From: Sulfurimonas sp.
GTDB taxonomy: Bacteria; Campylobacterota; Campylobacteria; Campylobacterales; Sulfurimonadaceae
NCBI GenBank assembly: GCA_027063585.1
Contig: JAMORM010000004.1
Coordinates: 1-13,414, forward strand
Direction: 5' to 3'
Length of the DNA stretch: 13,414 nt
Shown here: in pieces, positions 1-7,600 of the stretch
Numbering within the stretch: the stretch's first letter is position 1
Layout of the letters: every line of letters begins with the position of its first letter
Position numbers and translations under genes: made by a program
The notes under the pieces: model-generated
Database searches by the model: none
Told to the model about the DNA's origin: nothing
The model's input: the letters and a program-made list of their open reading frames with translations, nothing else

Positions 1-13
1 TTTCTAAATTCAT
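1..13 (-). CDS. Start of an unidentified gene, cut by the window edge
   Basis: On the minus strand an ATG at 13-11 opens the codons for Met-Asn-Leu-Glu and runs off the window. It is preceded by a good ribosome binding site, AGGAG, which shares bases with the TAG stop codon of the ArsR-family gene. That tight spacing suggests translational coupling and a shared arsR operon. Only four codons are visible, so the product cannot be named. Confidence 0.5.
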
Positions 14-22
14 TATTTTCTC

Positions 23-325
23 CTATCTTGTGGCACATGATATTATTTTAGGCAGTGTATCTATATCTTCTTGTATTGTATCTAAAAGACAATGTATAGT
101 TTCATTTTCAAATAAAGAGTAGATCATCCATTTCCCACTTTGTTTTGTCTGTACGAGTTGGGCTTCGCGCATCTGTTTGAGATGACGAGAAACCAAAGGC
201 TGAGAAAGTCCTAGTGTGTCGCAGATTTCACATACACACAGTTCTTTTTCTCTGTGCATTAATGCTATGATTTTTACTCTATTGCTGTCTGAGAATATTT
301 TTGCAAGCTGAACTAATTTTTTCAT
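23..325 (-). CDS. ArsR/SmtB-family metal(loid)-responsive repressor
   Basis: A 100-residue winged-helix protein, the normal size for ArsR/SmtB repressors, which leave DNA when they bind metal. Residues 28-35 read ELCVCEIC, with Cys30, Cys32 and Cys35. This matches the ELCVC(D/E) box at the start of the DNA-recognition region in As(III)/Sb(III)-type ArsR proteins. The recognition helix follows as LSQPLVSRHLKQMR (40-53), then a wing around 60-70. Cys79 and Cys97 are further possible ligands. The start at 325 has an AAGAG-type ribosome site close upstream. The gene diverges from the cytochrome/permease pair across a 69-base gap holding a perfect inverted repeat, so it probably controls both directions. 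The family call is firm. The inducer (arsenite, antimonite or another thiophilic metal) is inferred from the Cys box alone. Confidence 0.93.
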   Translation of the reverse strand: MKKLVQLAKIFSDSNRVKIIALMHREKELCVCEICDTLGLSQPLVSRHLKQMREAQLVQTKQSGKWMIYSLFENETIHCLLDTIQEDIDTLPKIISCATR

Positions 326-345
326 CTAATCTCTTTTGAAGTTTT

Positions 346-351
346 ATTATA
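346..351 (-). promoter_or_regulatory. -10 box of the ArsR-family gene
   Basis: The minus strand reads TATAAT here, about 20 bases before the ArsR-family start codon, leaving room for a short leader with the AAGAG ribosome site. No convincing -35 box is visible. It overlaps the left arm of the inverted repeat at 349-368, as expected for an autorepressed promoter. Confidence 0.5.
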
Positions 352-368
352 TAACAATTCTGTTATAT
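349..368. promoter_or_regulatory. Candidate ArsR operator (8-bp inverted repeat)
   Basis: Perfect inverted repeat: ATATAACA, spacer ATTC, TGTTATAT. It lies between the divergent ArsR-family gene and the cytochrome gene. It overlaps the repressor's own -10 box and sits just upstream of a plus-strand -10-like TATCAT at 375-380. Size and AT-rich dyad form fit ArsR/SmtB operators. Binding is inferred from position. Confidence 0.6.
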
Positions 369-394
369 GAATTATATCATAAAAGGATTTTATT

Positions 395-946
395 ATGAAA
401 AAAATATTTTTAACGGCTGTTTTTCTTTTTACCTCGCTTTATGCAAACTCCGGTGAAGAAGTTTATAAGGCTAAATGTATAGCTTGCCATAAAATGCAGG
501 GAATGATGAATAAATTACAAATGCAAGAGATGCGTCAAAAAATGCAAAATAGTTCAAAAGAGGAGAAAATGGCTATGCGTGAGAAGATGATGCAAAAAAT
601 GCAAAAAAGTGATATGAAAGCACCGCCGATGCCGATGGTTTCAAAACGCTTAAAAATGCAATTCAAATCTCGTAAAGATTTTATATCTTTTGTGGATGAT
701 TATATACAAAACCCTTCACAAGACAAAGGTTTTTGTATGCCTATGGCATATAAACGTTTCGGAACAATGCCTCCAATCGGAAAACAGATGAATAAAAATG
801 ACAGACATGCCGTTGCAGCTTGGCTTTATGATAACTTTAAAGGTGTATGGGGTGCATCAATGGGTGGTAAAATGTGTGAGATGAGAAACAAAAGTATGAA
901 ATGTGGAGCAGGAAAATGCGGTGCCGTAAAAATACAAACACACTAG
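395..946 (+). CDS. Met-rich monoheme cytochrome c with Cys-rich C-terminal tail
   Basis: A 183-residue exported protein with a signal peptide ending near Ala17. Heme attachment is CIACH (28-32), and Met125 in FGTMPPIG is the likely second heme ligand, as in class I cytochromes c. Between these, residues about 34-88 form a charged, probably helical stretch packed with Met, Lys and Gln. It includes a 9-bp tandem repeat, ATGCAAAAA twice, at 590-607. About 24 of 183 residues are Met. Cys114, Cys161, Cys170 and Cys175 lie outside the heme site, and the tail reads MKCGAGKCGAVK. AAGGA at 383-387 supports the start. The permease follows 4 bases after the stop, so the two are probably co-transcribed. 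A periplasmic redox or metal-binding role in metal defence is inferred. The cytochrome fold is well supported; its partner is unknown. Confidence 0.88.
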   Translation: MKKIFLTAVFLFTSLYANSGEEVYKAKCIACHKMQGMMNKLQMQEMRQKMQNSSKEEKMAMREKMMQKMQKSDMKAPPMPMVSKRLKMQFKSRKDFISFVDDYIQNPSQDKGFCMPMAYKRFGTMPPIGKQMNKNDRHAVAAWLYDNFKGVWGASMGGKMCEMRNKSMKCGAGKCGAVKIQTH

Positions 947-950
947 GTTT

Positions 951-2063
951 ATGATGGAATATATAACACTTTTTTTCTCAGCTCTTGTTGATTTAAGCAA
1001 TGCCATGGCGCCTTATATCTTGTTTGGGCTTATTTTCGCAGGGTTTTTACATGAACTCGTACCCGATAGCATCGTGAAAAATCATCTAGGTAAAAACTCT
1101 GTGACTTCCGTTGTCAAAGCGACGATTTTCGGTATACCTCTGCCTGTGTGTTCGTGTGGAGTTATTCCTTTGGCAACAAGTATTAAAAAATCAGGTGCGA
1201 GTAACGGTTCAACCCTCTCTTTTTTAATCTCTACGCCTATTACGGGAATTGACTCTATTTTAGCGACCTATGGAATGTTCGGCTGGATTTTTACTATTTA
1301 CAGAGTGGTTACTTCGATGATTATCTCAATTATAGCAGGGATATTATCCAATATTTATGCTCATGAAAAAGAGATACCGAAGAAAAAAACTGCATTTAGC
1401 ATGGCAACACCGACAAAGAATGCATCGGTGATGAGTTTTTCAGCCGTAGGTGTAAATGTACCGCAAGAAAAGAGTAGTTGTACCGATAAAAAAGGTTCAA
1501 TGGTACAGCGTGCTTTTTCTTATGCATTTACGACACTTTTAAAAGATATTGCCGCTCCTCTTTTGTTCGGGCTTTTAATAGGCGCACTCATAACCGTAGC
1601 CGTTCCTGAGAACTTAAGTGAAATATTGGTGAAATATAACTGGCTTTCTTATCTTATAGTGATAGCCATTGCGGTACCGATGTATGTTTGTGCAACGGCA
1701 TCTTTGCCAATTGCGGCAGGATTGATGCTTGCAGGTGTTTCTCCTGGAGCCGCATTTGTCTTTTTAAGTGCAGGTCCTGCAACAAATACGGTAACAATAG
1801 GTGTTGTCAAAAAGATGCTCGGAATGAGAACACTCTATATTTACTTGGGAACTATCATCATTGGTTCTATTGTTTTTGGACTCGGGCTTGATTATCTTTT
1901 CCGCGATGTGAACGTTAAAGAGCTGGTACATATGGATGAACATGCAGGCTTAATCGCATGGGCTTCAACATTTATACTTTGGGGATTTGTGCTTTACTAT
2001 GTCATCAAATCTTATTTTTTCAAAGAAAAAGAGTGCAGCGACGGCAGCTGTTGCACGGTTTAG
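951..2063 (+). CDS. ArsP/SO_0444-type metal(loid) efflux permease (PF03773-like)
   Basis: A 370-residue inner-membrane protein with roughly eight to ten hydrophobic segments in two halves. They are joined by a hydrophilic loop (about 137-190) that contains Cys177. The first half carries PLPVCSCGVIP with Cys67 and Cys69. The second carries VCATASLPIA with Cys247, then SAGPATNTVTIG. This pattern is that of the DUF318/ArsP_1 permeases, which include SO_0444-type Cu/Zn exporters and the ArsP trivalent organoarsenical exporters. The C-terminus ends in CSDGSCCTV (Cys362, 367, 368), a possible metal hand-off tail. The start may be ATG 951 or ATG 954; the AGG at 945-947 suits 954 slightly better. The gene is downstream of the cytochrome and opposite an As-type ArsR. 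The metal exported cannot be settled from sequence. Confidence 0.85.
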   Translation: MMEYITLFFSALVDLSNAMAPYILFGLIFAGFLHELVPDSIVKNHLGKNSVTSVVKATIFGIPLPVCSCGVIPLATSIKKSGASNGSTLSFLISTPITGIDSILATYGMFGWIFTIYRVVTSMIISIIAGILSNIYAHEKEIPKKKTAFSMATPTKNASVMSFSAVGVNVPQEKSSCTDKKGSMVQRAFSYAFTTLLKDIAAPLLFGLLIGALITVAVPENLSEILVKYNWLSYLIVIAIAVPMYVCATASLPIAAGLMLAGVSPGAAFVFLSAGPATNTVTIGVVKKMLGMRTLYIYLGTIIIGSIVFGLGLDYLFRDVNVKELVHMDEHAGLIAWASTFILWGFVLYYVIKSYFFKEKECSDGSCCTV

Positions 2064-2065
2064 GG

Positions 2066-2071
2066 TATAAT
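2066..2071 (+). promoter_or_regulatory. -10 box giving a probable leaderless transcript
   Basis: A perfect TATAAT lies just after the permease stop codon and exactly 6 bases before the ATG at 2078. The expected transcription start, about 7 bases past the box, falls on or next to that ATG. No -35 box is visible. The nearest ribosome-site-like bases (AGGG, 2062-2065) are 12 bases from the ATG and would lie outside such a transcript. Confidence 0.4.
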
Positions 2072-2077
2072 AAAATT

Positions 2078-2395
2078 ATGAAAAACAGACTCCTCACATT
2101 TCTTTTACTTTGTTCCATATGCTTTAATATCGCACATGCCTATGTAATAGAAGTACTTGACACACACTCATGTCATGTAAGTGAGTATGTTCATGATATT
2201 AATGATGGTAGCAAAAGTGACATGGCAGAAGATGATATCTGCAATATACACCATTTTTTTCATATTGCTTTTATTCTTCCTGAAATAAATAATGAATTTT
2301 CCCATAAAGATTTTACTCAAAAACCTTATTCAAACACAAAAACATATGAATACAATTCATATGATAATTTTCTAAAACCTCCTATTAACGCATAA
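2078..2395 (+). CDS. Small secreted His/Cys protein in the CrdA/CzcI position
   Basis: A 105-residue protein with a clear signal peptide, MKNRLLTFLLLCSICFNIAHA, cut after about residue 21. The mature part is acidic and has candidate metal ligands in THSCHVSEYVH and again in CNIHHFFH, followed by a polar Tyr/Asn-rich tail. The frame stays open upstream to 1958, but that stretch overlaps the permease in another frame and would bury the signal peptide, so ATG 2078 is chosen. It directly precedes the tripartite efflux genes. Helicobacter pylori crdA and Cupriavidus czcI are small secreted proteins beside such pumps. The position matches; homology is not established. A role in periplasmic metal binding or pump control is inferred. 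Confidence 0.75.
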   Translation: MKNRLLTFLLLCSICFNIAHAYVIEVLDTHSCHVSEYVHDINDGSKSDMAEDDICNIHHFFHIAFILPEINNEFSHKDFTQKPYSNTKTYEYNSYDNFLKPPINA

Positions 2396-2428
2396 TATCT
2401 TCCAACCTATACCTTTATAAAAAATTAA

Positions 2429-2453
2429 TTATACAGACTATAAGTCTGTATAA
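2429..2453. promoter_or_regulatory. 25-bp perfect palindrome before the efflux genes
   Basis: Arms TTATACAGACT (2429-2439) and AGTCTGTATAA (2443-2453) are exact reverse complements around a central ATA. The right arm ends against the AAAAGGA ribosome site for the ATG at 2464. No T-run follows on the plus strand, so a terminator for the upstream gene is unlikely. It could be an operator, or a hairpin in the leader that limits ribosome access. Confidence 0.6.
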
Positions 2454-2463
2454 AAGGAAAAAA

Positions 2464-3639
2464 ATGAAAAGATTATTATTGGTTCCATTTATTGTTTGGC
2501 ACTTACAGGCTCAAGATTATAAGGGCTTATTGCAAGAAGCTTTACAATCTTCACCTTATCTTAAAGCAAATGCTTTGGAGATTAAACGTGCGGATGAGCG
2601 CGCGAGCTTGATACAAAGATATAAAAACCCGACACTCTCACTTGAAACTTCAAAATTTAACCCTGATATCGGCAAAAGTGAAGCAGGATACAGAGCTGCA
2701 CTTTCACAACCAATCCGTTTATGGGGTGTTAGTAGTGACAGAGAAAACTTGGCAGCTGCAACAAGAGAAGAAGCAAAAGGCTTGGTAATACTTAAACGTG
2801 CTGAATTTGTGAAAGTTTTTTCTTTGCTTTATAACAATTACACAACACAGACAGCATTGCTTCATTTGGCTGAAGAAGAATTTACAATATCAAAGAATAT
2901 TGCCAATATTTCAAAAGAACGATATGAAGCGGGTACTGTAGCGCAAGTAAAATATCTTCGTTCAAAAGTAGATTTAGCGAGCAGCAAAAATTTGCTTAAT
3001 GAAAAAAAAGTGATGCAGATATCGAGTTATTATAAACTTTTGGCATTTGCAGGTTTAAAAAACGAGAGAGATTTAAATGATAATTATGTTTTTAAACTCT
3101 CAAACCGAGCCGTAAACGAAGCAGAAAAAAATTCAGCAGAGTTATATTATCTTCAAACTCAGCAAAATTTTTCATCGGCAAAGGCCAAGCTTAATGCAAA
3201 TAAAATCGAATGGATGAATTTGTATGCAGAGTATGAAGCAGAACCTGACCAAAGTATTGCTAGAGTTGGGATAAAAATCCCATTGGCTGTTTTTAATACA
3301 AAAACAGAAGAAAAACGTATAGCAGATCTTCAGGAAAAACAGAGTGGATTGCTGCTTCAAAATCAAAGAATAACACTCTCAAATAATCTTGCGCGCTTAA
3401 AAAAGGAATTGCTTATTTTACAGAGTGTTGTTAGTTCAACACAAAAATTATACAACTCTCAAAAAGAGCTGTTGAAAATGTATGAAGATGGTTACAAAAT
3501 AGCAAACATTAACCTTATAGAATTGCAGAATATCAAAAATCAGATGATACAAACAAAAGAAAAAGAGATAACTCTTCAAAATAAAATAAATAAAAATATA
3601 GTTATTTATAACTATGAGGTAGGAGAATACAATGACTAA
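2464..3639 (+). CDS. TolC-like outer-membrane factor of the metal efflux system (CzcC/CrdB type)
   Basis: A 391-residue protein with a short signal peptide ending near Ala16 and no lipobox cysteine, so it is probably not lipidated. It has the duplicated coiled-coil layout of outer-membrane efflux proteins (PF02321). The first repeat starts around LLQEALQSSPYLKA and contains the typical NPTLSLE (55-61). The second starts around residue 220. Long amphipathic helices rich in Lys, Glu and Gln fill both repeats. It would form the trimeric channel linking the pump to the outside. AAAAGGA supplies the ribosome site. The last 8 bases overlap the adaptor gene, so the two are translationally coupled. 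Family is confident; the metal is not readable from this subunit. Confidence 0.9.
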   Translation: MKRLLLVPFIVWHLQAQDYKGLLQEALQSSPYLKANALEIKRADERASLIQRYKNPTLSLETSKFNPDIGKSEAGYRAALSQPIRLWGVSSDRENLAAATREEAKGLVILKRAEFVKVFSLLYNNYTTQTALLHLAEEEFTISKNIANISKERYEAGTVAQVKYLRSKVDLASSKNLLNEKKVMQISSYYKLLAFAGLKNERDLNDNYVFKLSNRAVNEAEKNSAELYYLQTQQNFSSAKAKLNANKIEWMNLYAEYEAEPDQSIARVGIKIPLAVFNTKTEEKRIADLQEKQSGLLLQNQRITLSNNLARLKKELLILQSVVSSTQKLYNSQKELLKMYEDGYKIANINLIELQNIKNQMIQTKEKEITLQNKINKNIVIYNYEVGEYND

Positions 3640-4684
3640 AATATTAATAGCACTGTTGGGACTCGGATCTGTTTTACTTGCAGTAGAAATTCCAATAGCA
3701 AAAACACAGATGCACAGTTTTAAAAAATCAATAGCACTCAATGCAAAGATAATACAACTCTCAAATGCGCAACAGTCTATCACTTCGCTTGTAAACGGAC
3801 ATTTGGAAAAATACTTTGTAAAGCCTGCTCAAGATGTGAAAAAAGGTGATAAAGTTGCGCTTATTGAATCTATTGAAGTTTCAAAAATGAGTGCAGATTA
3901 TATTGCACTCAAAAAACAATACGAGGCTGCACAAAAAAATTATAAAGCTATTGAAAAGCTTTATAAAAAAGGTTTAACATCAATGCAAAGTCTCAATGCC
4001 GAGGCAATTAAAACAAGTCAAATTGCAGCAAACTTAACTGCTTTGCAGTCGCAACTTGAGACTTTAAATATAAATGTTAATAAGTTAAAAAAAGCAATGG
4101 CAAGTTTTATTTTGTATGCACACAGCAGTGGGCGTGTTTCAGCTCTTTTAAAACCGCTTCACTCTTCTGTTTCATCAAATGAACCCATTGTTTCAATTGT
4201 AAAAAATCAGGCTTATTATGTAAAATCTTATTTACCGCTTGAGTATGCTACAAAAGCACGTACCGGCGATACAATAGTAGTGAATTATGCAGGTAAAGAG
4301 ATCATTACACATGCAACACAGATTATGCCAAAAGTGGATGAAATGACACAAAGAGTTGTAGTGCTCTCAAGCGTCGATCAAAAGGTAGATGATCTTTTTA
4401 TTGATGTGTATGTCAAAGCAACTATTTATTTTACAGATGCAAAAAGTTATGTTGCTGTAAAAAAATCAGCACTCTCTTTTTTTAATAACGAATGGGTTGT
4501 TTTTGTTCCAAGCGAAGAGGAAAAATCTTCAGTCCCGTATGCACCGCGAGTTGTTGAAATAGTTGCACAAGATGATAAATATGTTGGTGTAAAAGGTTTA
4601 GAATTAGGACAAGAATATGTGAGTGGTGAGAGTTATTATGTAAAATCAGCACTGCTAAAATCTTCTCTTGGCGATGGGGATTAA
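3632..4684 (+). CDS. czcB: RND periplasmic adaptor (CzcB/CusB family membrane fusion protein)
   Basis: A 350-residue exported adaptor with a signal peptide ending near Ala17. The order is a first beta/lipoyl half, including GHLEKYFVKPAQDVKKGDKVALIES (split around the hairpin, 56-80), a coiled-coil hairpin at about 82-150, the second lipoyl half near SGRVSALL, then beta-barrel and membrane-proximal domains. It is shorter than many CzcB or CusB proteins and lacks both an N-terminal His-rich extension and the Met cluster that CusB uses for Cu(I)/Ag(I). It would join the inner-membrane pump to the TolC-like channel. AGGAG lies 7 bases before ATG 3632, and the start overlaps the upstream gene by 8 bases. 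The pump gene follows 10 bases after the stop. The symbol denotes family, not proven substrate. Confidence 0.88.
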   Translation: MTKILIALLGLGSVLLAVEIPIAKTQMHSFKKSIALNAKIIQLSNAQQSITSLVNGHLEKYFVKPAQDVKKGDKVALIESIEVSKMSADYIALKKQYEAAQKNYKAIEKLYKKGLTSMQSLNAEAIKTSQIAANLTALQSQLETLNINVNKLKKAMASFILYAHSSGRVSALLKPLHSSVSSNEPIVSIVKNQAYYVKSYLPLEYATKARTGDTIVVNYAGKEIITHATQIMPKVDEMTQRVVVLSSVDQKVDDLFIDVYVKATIYFTDAKSYVAVKKSALSFFNNEWVVFVPSEEEKSSVPYAPRVVEIVAQDDKYVGVKGLELGQEYVSGESYYVKSALLKSSLGDGD

Positions 4685-4687
4685 GGA
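4683..4687 (+). promoter_or_regulatory. Ribosome binding site fixing the pump start
   Basis: AAGGA, overlapping the adaptor stop codon, sits 7 bases before the ATG at 4695. An upstream in-frame ATG at 4668 lies inside the adaptor gene and has no comparable site. Confidence 0.75.
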
Positions 4688-4694
4688 TAGCATT

Positions 4695-7600
4695 ATGTTA
4701 GATAAAATCATAGAGCTTTCGCTCAAATATAAAATTTTAGTGCTTGTGGCTTTTATTGCTATCGCAGTATCTGGTTACAGGGCATATACACAAATCCCGA
4801 TTGATGCTTTTCCTGATATTACACCCAAGCAGGTTGTAATTTATACAGAGAGTCCCGGAAATTCTGCCGAAGATATAGAAAAACTCATCACCTATCCGAT
4901 AGAGTCTGTTGTCTCTGGTATGGCCGGAGTAAAGCTTATTATGTCCAACTCTATTTTTGGACTCTCCTATGTTTCTGTCTTCTTTGAAGACGATATGGAT
5001 ATTTATTTTTTGCGGCAGCTTGTTTCTGAGCGCCTGGGGAATGTAGATATTCCAAAAGGCTGGGGAAAGCCGGTTTTGGGACCAAATACAACCGGTTTGG
5101 GGCAGGTTTTTTGGTATCAGGTACAGGATACAACAGAGAAATACACACTCCAAGAACTCAAAGAGATGCAAAAATACATTGTCACACCTCTTTTTAAAAG
5201 TGTCAGCGGTGTTGAAGAGGTTATAGGCTGGGGCGGTTTTGAGAAGCAGTACAATGTTTTAATAGATACCAAAAAACTGCAGGATTTCGGTATTACTTAT
5301 AGTGATATTATAGAGGCCCTGCAAAAGTCAAACCAGGCTGCAGGCGGACAATATTTAGAGTTTAACCATGAACAGTATCTTATTCGGGGGGCAGGTCTGT
5401 ATAAAACACTCGATGATATCCGCAATACCGTCATAAAACCAAAAGAGGGGCAGGCTGTTACTATCGGCGATGTGGCAAAAGTAATGCCGGGAGTGAGTCC
5501 AAGGTTTGGAGCGGTGAGTATTGACGGCAGTGAAGCTGTTATGGGAATGGTGCTACAGAGAACGGCCACTAATGCGGCAAAAGTTGTCGAGCGCATTAAA
5601 GAAAAGATTGAGACGGTAAACAGAGCCCTGCCCGAAGGTGTCAAAATAGCAACGATTTATGATAGAACAGACATTACGCATAAAGCGGTAAATACTATGA
5701 CCTCAGCGCTTTTAAGCGGTGTGGTTTTAGTTGCGATTGTACTGTTCTTATTTTTATTTGAACTGCGCAGTGCTTTTATTGTTATATTATCTTTGCCATT
5801 ATCTCTGTTGACTGCATTTTTATTGATGGATTATTATCATCTTTCAGCTAATCTTATGAGTTTAAGCGGTCTGGCAATTGCGGTAGGTATGATAGTGGAT
5901 GGCACTATCGTTATAGTAGAAAATAGTTTTAGAAAACTCCATGATAACCCTGAGGGGCAAAAGCTTCAAATAGTCAGTGAAGCTGCAAAAGAGGTGGTAA
6001 CACCGGTAACTTTTGCTGTTTTAATCATTGCGGCGGTATTTATTCCACTGCTTTCACTTGATGGTCTTGCCGGAAAACTTTATACGCCGATGGCACTTAA
6101 TATTGTTTTTGTAATGCTCGGCTCACTGCTTGTTGCACTTGTACTTGTACCGGTACTAATTTTGATGCTTTTGAAACCGACAAAATCTGCAGAGAATGTT
6201 GTTATGCGAGGTATCAAAAGAGTCTATACGCCCGTACTGTTATTTGCGTTAGAGAATGCAAAAAAGATTTTGGCTGTTGTGAGTGTAGTTTTTATTGCAT
6301 TAGCCTATATGCTCACACAGCAGGGACGAGAATTTTTGCCTTCGCTGAATGAAGAGTCTATTATGTACAGGGTTGTAGCCATTCCCGGTACGGCACTTAC
6401 ACAGTCTATAGATGTTTCAGAGGATTTAGAAAAGTATATACTTAAAAATTATTCTAAAGATGTATCTTCAGTACTTACAATGATAGGTCGAAGTGAAAAA
6501 GGAGAGACGGCACAGGCAAACTATATGGAAGTTCTTTTGACACTCAAGCCTGACATTAAAGACCTGCCTGCTCTTACAAAAAAGATGAGTGAAGATTTAG
6601 AGCATCAGTTCAGTTTTGTACAGCTTATTCCCACACAGCCTATTGCAATGCGGATAGAAGAGCTGCTTGAAGGTGTCAAAGCAGAACTTGCTATAAAAAT
6701 TTACGGTGAGAATCAAAAAGAACTAGACAAAATTGCCAAAGATATCCAAAACACCATTAAAAATGTGGATGGATTGGAGCGAATGGAAGTAGAATCACAG
6801 CTTGGTCAGGCACAGATTAAGATTATTCCCGATTATCTCTCCCTTGCGCGATACGGCATAAGTGTAGCAGATGTTATGCAGGTTATTCGCAACGGTATCG
6901 GAGAAGAGGGTATTACACAAAAAATCGAGGGCATTAAAAGATTTCCGATAGTTGCCAAAATCAAGGGTGCAAAACAAGATATCGAGTCTATTAAAAATGT
7001 AACCCTGCGTTCAAGCAATGGAAATATTGTCAGACTCAAAGATGTATGCGATATTAAAATAGTACAGGGTGCTTCTTTTATAAAAAGAGAAAATCTCAGC
7101 CGTTATATGGTTGTATCTATGGATGTAGAGGGACGTGATACGGCTTCCTTTGTTGCAGAGGCCGACAGGCTGATAAAAGAAAAAGTAAAAATGCCCTCAG
7201 GATACTATATAGGCTGGGCAGGAGATTTTAAAAATATGCAAGAGGCAACACAAAAGCTTATAATTATCATTCCTGTTACACTGCTTTTGGTTATTTTACT
7301 GCTTTATACGGCGTTTAATTCCTTGAAAAAGTCGATGATTATTCTTTTAAATGTTCCTTTTGGCTTTATTGGTGGGATTATTGCTTTGCTTTTTGGTGGC
7401 ATATATTTGTCGGTTTCGGCAATAGTAGGCTTTTTGGCTATTTTTGCCATTGCCATACTCAATGGTATTGTTCTTGTGAGTTTTATAGATGAACTGCGGG
7501 CTAAATATCCTGATGTAGATTTGAAGATACTCTTAAAAGATGCAACACTGCTGCGTTTAAGACCCGTTCTTATGACAGCGTTTACAACGCTTTTTGGAAT

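Noticed and set aside
1688..1891. Cys-rich small frame inside the permease
   Set aside because: It is an out-of-frame reading of the conserved permease second half, with no ribosome site.
2034..2057. GTGCA/TGCAC dyad at the end of the permease gene
   Set aside because: Imperfect, inside codons for the Cys-rich tail, and not followed by T residues.
1958..2077. Longer N-terminus for the small His/Cys protein
   Set aside because: It overlaps the permease in another frame, is Arg-rich and would place the signal peptide at residue 41.
4668..4694. Earlier ATG for the RND pump
   Set aside because: It lies inside the adaptor gene without a ribosome site; AAGGA is correctly spaced for ATG 4695.
4737..5171. 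Long minus-strand frame opposite the pump gene
   Set aside because: The plus strand encodes conserved RND sequence; the antisense frame has no ribosome site or recognisable domain.
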